Below are positions 5,566 to 7,819 of a DNA stretch of 7,819 nucleotides, in pieces. A program made the position numbers and the translations under genes. This DNA is from Pseudomonadota bacterium (GTDB lineage: Bacteria > Pseudomonadota > Alphaproteobacteria > Rhizobiales > Xanthobacteraceae), in NCBI GenBank assembly GCA_023390695.1, contig JAEWCJ010000238.1, forward strand, positions 1 through 7,819, read 5' to 3'. Under the pieces are notes generated by a model. That model did no database searches. It was not told where the DNA came from and saw nothing but the letters and a program-made list of their open reading frames with translations. Every line of letters begins with the position of its first letter. Positions within the stretch are counted from its first letter, which is position 1.

Positions 5566-7027
5566 TCCCAGGCGCCCCTTTGTCCTCTCGACAGATGTGT
5601 CCGGTACACCGCGCATTGCTGCGTTGAATGCCGCGGCGGAGAGTGAAGGACTCGGACGCGGCGACACGCTCGCGGATGCACGCGCAAAGGTCGGAATGCT
5701 GCAAGTACAGATCATCGATCCGGAGCGCGACAATGCCGCGCTGCGGCAGCTCGCGCTCTGGGCGACCCGCTACACACCGGCCGTGTCCTGCTGGGAAGAC
5801 GAAAACGGCGCGGACGGATTTTTCATGGACGTCACCGGCGCAGCGCACCTGTTCGGCGGCGAAGAAAAGCTGCTGGAAGATCTGCAGCAGCGGCTCGCGC
5901 ATTTCGGCCTGCCCGCCCGGCTTGCCATTGCCGGAACGCCGGCCGCGGCCTGGGCGCTATCGCACTCTTACGCTTTTCGCATTGCTGCCCCGGGAACGGA
6001 CAGGCAAGAATTGTCCTCTCTTCCGATCGAGGCTTTGCGCCTGTCTCCCGACACGCGCACGACCTTGCGGCGGCTCGGGTTCAAGCGCATCGAGGCACTG
6101 ATCGGCGCGCCACGCGCGCCCTTGGCCGCGCGGTTCGAAAAGGAATTGTTGCGCCGTCTCGATCAGGCGCTGGGGCATGCGGCGGAACCGCTCGATTTCA
6201 TCATCGCCCCACCTGCCTATCACAGCGCCCGCTATCTGCTGGAGCCTGTCTTCACCACCGATGCTGCTGTCCGGATTGCAACGCGGCTGATGCAGGATAT
6301 CTGTCACGCGCTGGTGCGCGACGGCGTTGGCGCGCGCGATCTGCGGCTGTCGCTGTATCGCGTCGACGGTGAAGCCACGATTGTCGATATCGGGCTGACC
6401 CATCCGACACGCGATTCCCGTCACGTCGCGCGGCTGCTCGATCTCAAGCTCGATCGCATCTCTTCGGATGTCGATGCCGGTTTCGGCTTCGAGGCTTTGG
6501 ACCTCGCCGTCGCCAGGGCCGAGCCAATGCAGGACTGGCAAAGCGAACTGCTCGTCGAATCCGAAAACATGTCGGACTCGGAGCAATGTGCGGCATTGAT
6601 CGACCGGCTTCGACAAAAGCTCGGCCCTCGCAGCATCCACCGGCTTGAACCGGTCGAGAGCCATCTGCCCGAACGCGCGGAAGCCCCCGCCAGCCCGATC
6701 GGCGAAGCGCCTGCCTGGCCCGCACCGGATGCCGCGCGGCCACGTCCATTGATCCTGTTGCAGGACGCCGAACCGGTTGATGTCACGGCGCTGGTGCCGG
6801 AAGGTCCGCCGAAACACTTCCGCTGGCGCGGCGTCACTCACCATGTGGCGCAGGCGCAAGGCCCGGAGCGCATCGCCGGCGAATGGTGGCGGGATGGGAA
6901 GCAGCCCACGCGCGACTATTATCTCGTCGAAGACGATGCCGGCTGCCGGTTCTGGCTTTATCGCGCCGGCCTGTATGGCCGCGAGACCGATACGGCACGA
7001 TGGTTCATGCACGGCCTGTTCGCGTGA
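5471..7027 (+). CDS. imuB: ImuB, catalytically inactive Y-family polymerase-like protein
   Basis: This is a 518-aa Y-family (DinB/UmuC-like) protein that acts as the hub of the SOS mutasome, joining DnaE2, ImuA and the beta sliding clamp. The N-terminus RIVSVFLPRWPILR (3-16) aligns with Y-family motif I but lacks the metal-binding aspartate (DMDxFFA in active enzymes). The second catalytic region reads GFFMDVTGAAHLFGG (116-130) without the SxDE pair. Both losses fit a non-catalytic ImuB. RRLGFKRIEALIGAP is the helix-hairpin-helix-like thumb/DNA contact. The little-finger region leads to Q357-SELL, a weak match to the clamp-binding consensus QL(S/D)LF. The linker ends in the typical RLEPVESHLPERA (391-403). 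The C-terminal domain (about 458-518) has FRWRGVTHHV, GEWWRDG and DYYLVEDDAGCRFWLYRAGLYG, an ImuB hallmark. It overlaps imuA by 95 bp and is followed 9 nt later by dnaE2, so the three genes form one LexA-controlled operon. Confidence 0.95.
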   Translation: MPRIVSVFLPRWPILRYLAAQVRNPSSRTPVDPRRPFVLSTDVSGTPRIAALNAAAESEGLGRGDTLADARAKVGMLQVQIIDPERDNAALRQLALWATRYTPAVSCWEDENGADGFFMDVTGAAHLFGGEEKLLEDLQQRLAHFGLPARLAIAGTPAAAWALSHSYAFRIAAPGTDRQELSSLPIEALRLSPDTRTTLRRLGFKRIEALIGAPRAPLAARFEKELLRRLDQALGHAAEPLDFIIAPPAYHSARYLLEPVFTTDAAVRIATRLMQDICHALVRDGVGARDLRLSLYRVDGEATIVDIGLTHPTRDSRHVARLLDLKLDRISSDVDAGFGFEALDLAVARAEPMQDWQSELLVESENMSDSEQCAALIDRLRQKLGPRSIHRLEPVESHLPERAEAPASPIGEAPAWPAPDAARPRPLILLQDAEPVDVTALVPEGPPKHFRWRGVTHHVAQAQGPERIAGEWWRDGKQPTRDYYLVEDDAGCRFWLYRAGLYGRETDTARWFMHGLFA

Positions 7028-7030
7028 GGG
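7026..7030 (+). promoter_or_regulatory. Ribosome binding site of dnaE2
   Basis: GAGGG overlaps the imuB stop codon and lies 6 nt before ATG 7037. It supports this start and tight co-expression with imuB. Confidence 0.6.
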
Positions 7031-7036
7031 CCAGAC

Positions 7037-7819
7037 ATGAGCGCCTATTCCGAACTCGCCGTGACCACCAATTTCTCCTTCCTGCGCGGTGCCTCGCATC
7101 CCAAGGAAATGGTCGCTGCGGCCGACGCGCTTGGCCTGACAGCTATCGGCATTGCCGATCGCAACAGCTTTGCCGGGGTGGTGCGTGCTTATGAAGAATG
7201 GAGAACGATGAGAGATGAGAAAAGCGCGAAAACAGGAATATCGAAGGACGAAATAGCAGAAAAACATCTGGTTAGGCTGCTGGTCGGCACCCGCCTTGTC
7301 ACCACCGACGGCTTCGAGATGCTCGCCTATCCGACCGACCGCGATGCCTATGGCCGCCTGTGCCGGCTGATCACACAAGGCAACCGTCTTCTCAAGGGAG
7401 AAAAGGGCGAGTGTCTGTTGAGCTTCGAGGACATTCTCCAGTTCAGCGAGGGACAGATCTTCATCGCAATCCCGCCTAAGAACTTTTCGCCCCTTTTTGA
7501 AGAGAGACTTCGGACGCTGGCGAAGATCGCGGCAAAGCGCAGTTTTCTCGCCGGCTGTCATCGCTATCGCGGCGACGAGAAGCGGCGGCTGGGATTGCTG
7601 AACGACCTCGGCCTGCGCTGCGGCACGCCGATGGTCGCGGTCAATGACGTGCATTATCATGCACCGGAGCGCCGCGCGCTTGCCGATGTGCTCACCTGCA
7701 TCCGCGAGAAATGCACGGTGGCGGAGGCCGGCTTCCGGCTGACACGCAATGCCGAACGTCATCTCAAGGCACCGGAGGAAATGGCGCGGCTGTTCCGCGA
7801 CTATCCCGAGGCCATTGTC
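7037..7819 (+). CDS. dnaE2: DnaE2 error-prone DNA polymerase III alpha (N-terminal part, cut by window edge)
   Basis: The first 261 codons of the SOS-induced C-family translesion polymerase are present; the full enzyme is usually about 1,000-1,150 aa, so the palm, fingers and clamp-binding parts lie beyond the window. Visible sequence is the PHP domain and the start of the next region. Signatures are SELAVTTNFSFLRGASHP (5-22), LGLTAIGIADRNSFAGVVRA (32-51), VGTRLVTTDGFEMLAYP (83-99), FLAGCHRYRGDEKRRLGLL (170-188), AVNDVHYHAPERRALADVL (201-219) and LKAPEEMARLF (243-253). Between GVVRA and the VGTRL strand there is a charged Lys/Glu-rich stretch (about residues 53-78) that seems longer than in the relatives I remember. 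Its DNA is purine-rich and lower in GC than its surroundings. The frame is intact through it, so the gene looks functional. It begins 9 nt after imuB, completing the imuA-imuB-dnaE2 order. DnaE2 needs ImuA and ImuB for mutagenic bypass of DNA lesions. Confidence 0.93.
   Translation, partial: MSAYSELAVTTNFSFLRGASHPKEMVAAADALGLTAIGIADRNSFAGVVRAYEEWRTMRDEKSAKTGISKDEIAEKHLVRLLVGTRLVTTDGFEMLAYPTDRDAYGRLCRLITQGNRLLKGEKGECLLSFEDILQFSEGQIFIAIPPKNFSPLFEERLRTLAKIAAKRSFLAGCHRYRGDEKRRLGLLNDLGLRCGTPMVAVNDVHYHAPERRALADVLTCIREKCTVAEAGFRLTRNAERHLKAPEEMARLFRDYPEAIV

Noticed and set aside
5957..7762. 601-codon open frame on the minus strand, opposite imuB and dnaE2
   Set aside because: It lies antisense to two genes with clear family motifs, its translation shows no recognisable domain and is rich in R, A, G and Q as expected of a high-GC shadow frame, and no promoter or ribosome site fits.

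Overview
The window looks like chromosomal DNA from an alphaproteobacterium, probably of the Rhizobiales and plausibly the Bradyrhizobium/Afipia/Rhodopseudomonas group. The reasons are a GC-rich composition, long antisense open frames typical of high-GC coding DNA, a perfect alphaproteobacterial LexA box (GTTC-N7-GTTC), an SOS imuA-imuB-dnaE2 mutagenesis cassette and a split IorA/IorB indolepyruvate oxidoreductase. The family-level placement is inference from gene content. The window is almost fully coding: five complete or near-complete genes, one gene whose start may lie outside, and one gene cut by the right edge.

Region 1 (about 1-876, + strand) is a two-gene operon: a small ArsR-type winged-helix regulator and an SRPBCC/AHSA1-like protein, joined by an ATGA stop/start overlap. 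Region 2 (895-4604, - strand) is iorA-iorB, also joined by an ATGA overlap. It encodes the TPP/iron-sulfur alpha subunit and the long beta subunit of an indolepyruvate (aryl-pyruvate):ferredoxin oxidoreductase, which turns transamination products of aromatic amino acids into aryl-acetyl-CoA. The two operons converge with only 18 bp between their stop codons. A perfect 14-bp hairpin lies in the last part of iorB.

Region 3 (4605-4779) is the only real intergenic space, a 175-bp divergent control region. Its iorA side carries a perfect 15+2+15 bp AT-rich palindrome that contains the best -10 candidate for iorAB. Its imuA side carries a promoter (TTGAAA, 16 bp, TAAAAT) whose spacer holds the LexA box. 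The predicted transcription start falls at or within about 2 nt of the imuA ATG, so the imuA message may be leaderless.

Region 4 (4780-7819, + strand) is the SOS mutagenesis operon: imuA, imuB (overlapping imuA by 95 bp in another frame) and the first 261 codons of dnaE2. In this system DnaE2 is the translesion polymerase, ImuB is a catalytically dead Y-family protein that links it to the sliding clamp, and ImuA is a RecA-like accessory factor. The dnaE2 fragment carries an unusual purine-rich, lower-GC insertion in its PHP domain.

I see no mobile element, tRNA, rRNA or CRISPR array, and no clearly new multi-gene system. The most interesting signals are the palindrome upstream of iorA, the leaderless SOS promoter architecture, and the dnaE2 insertion.
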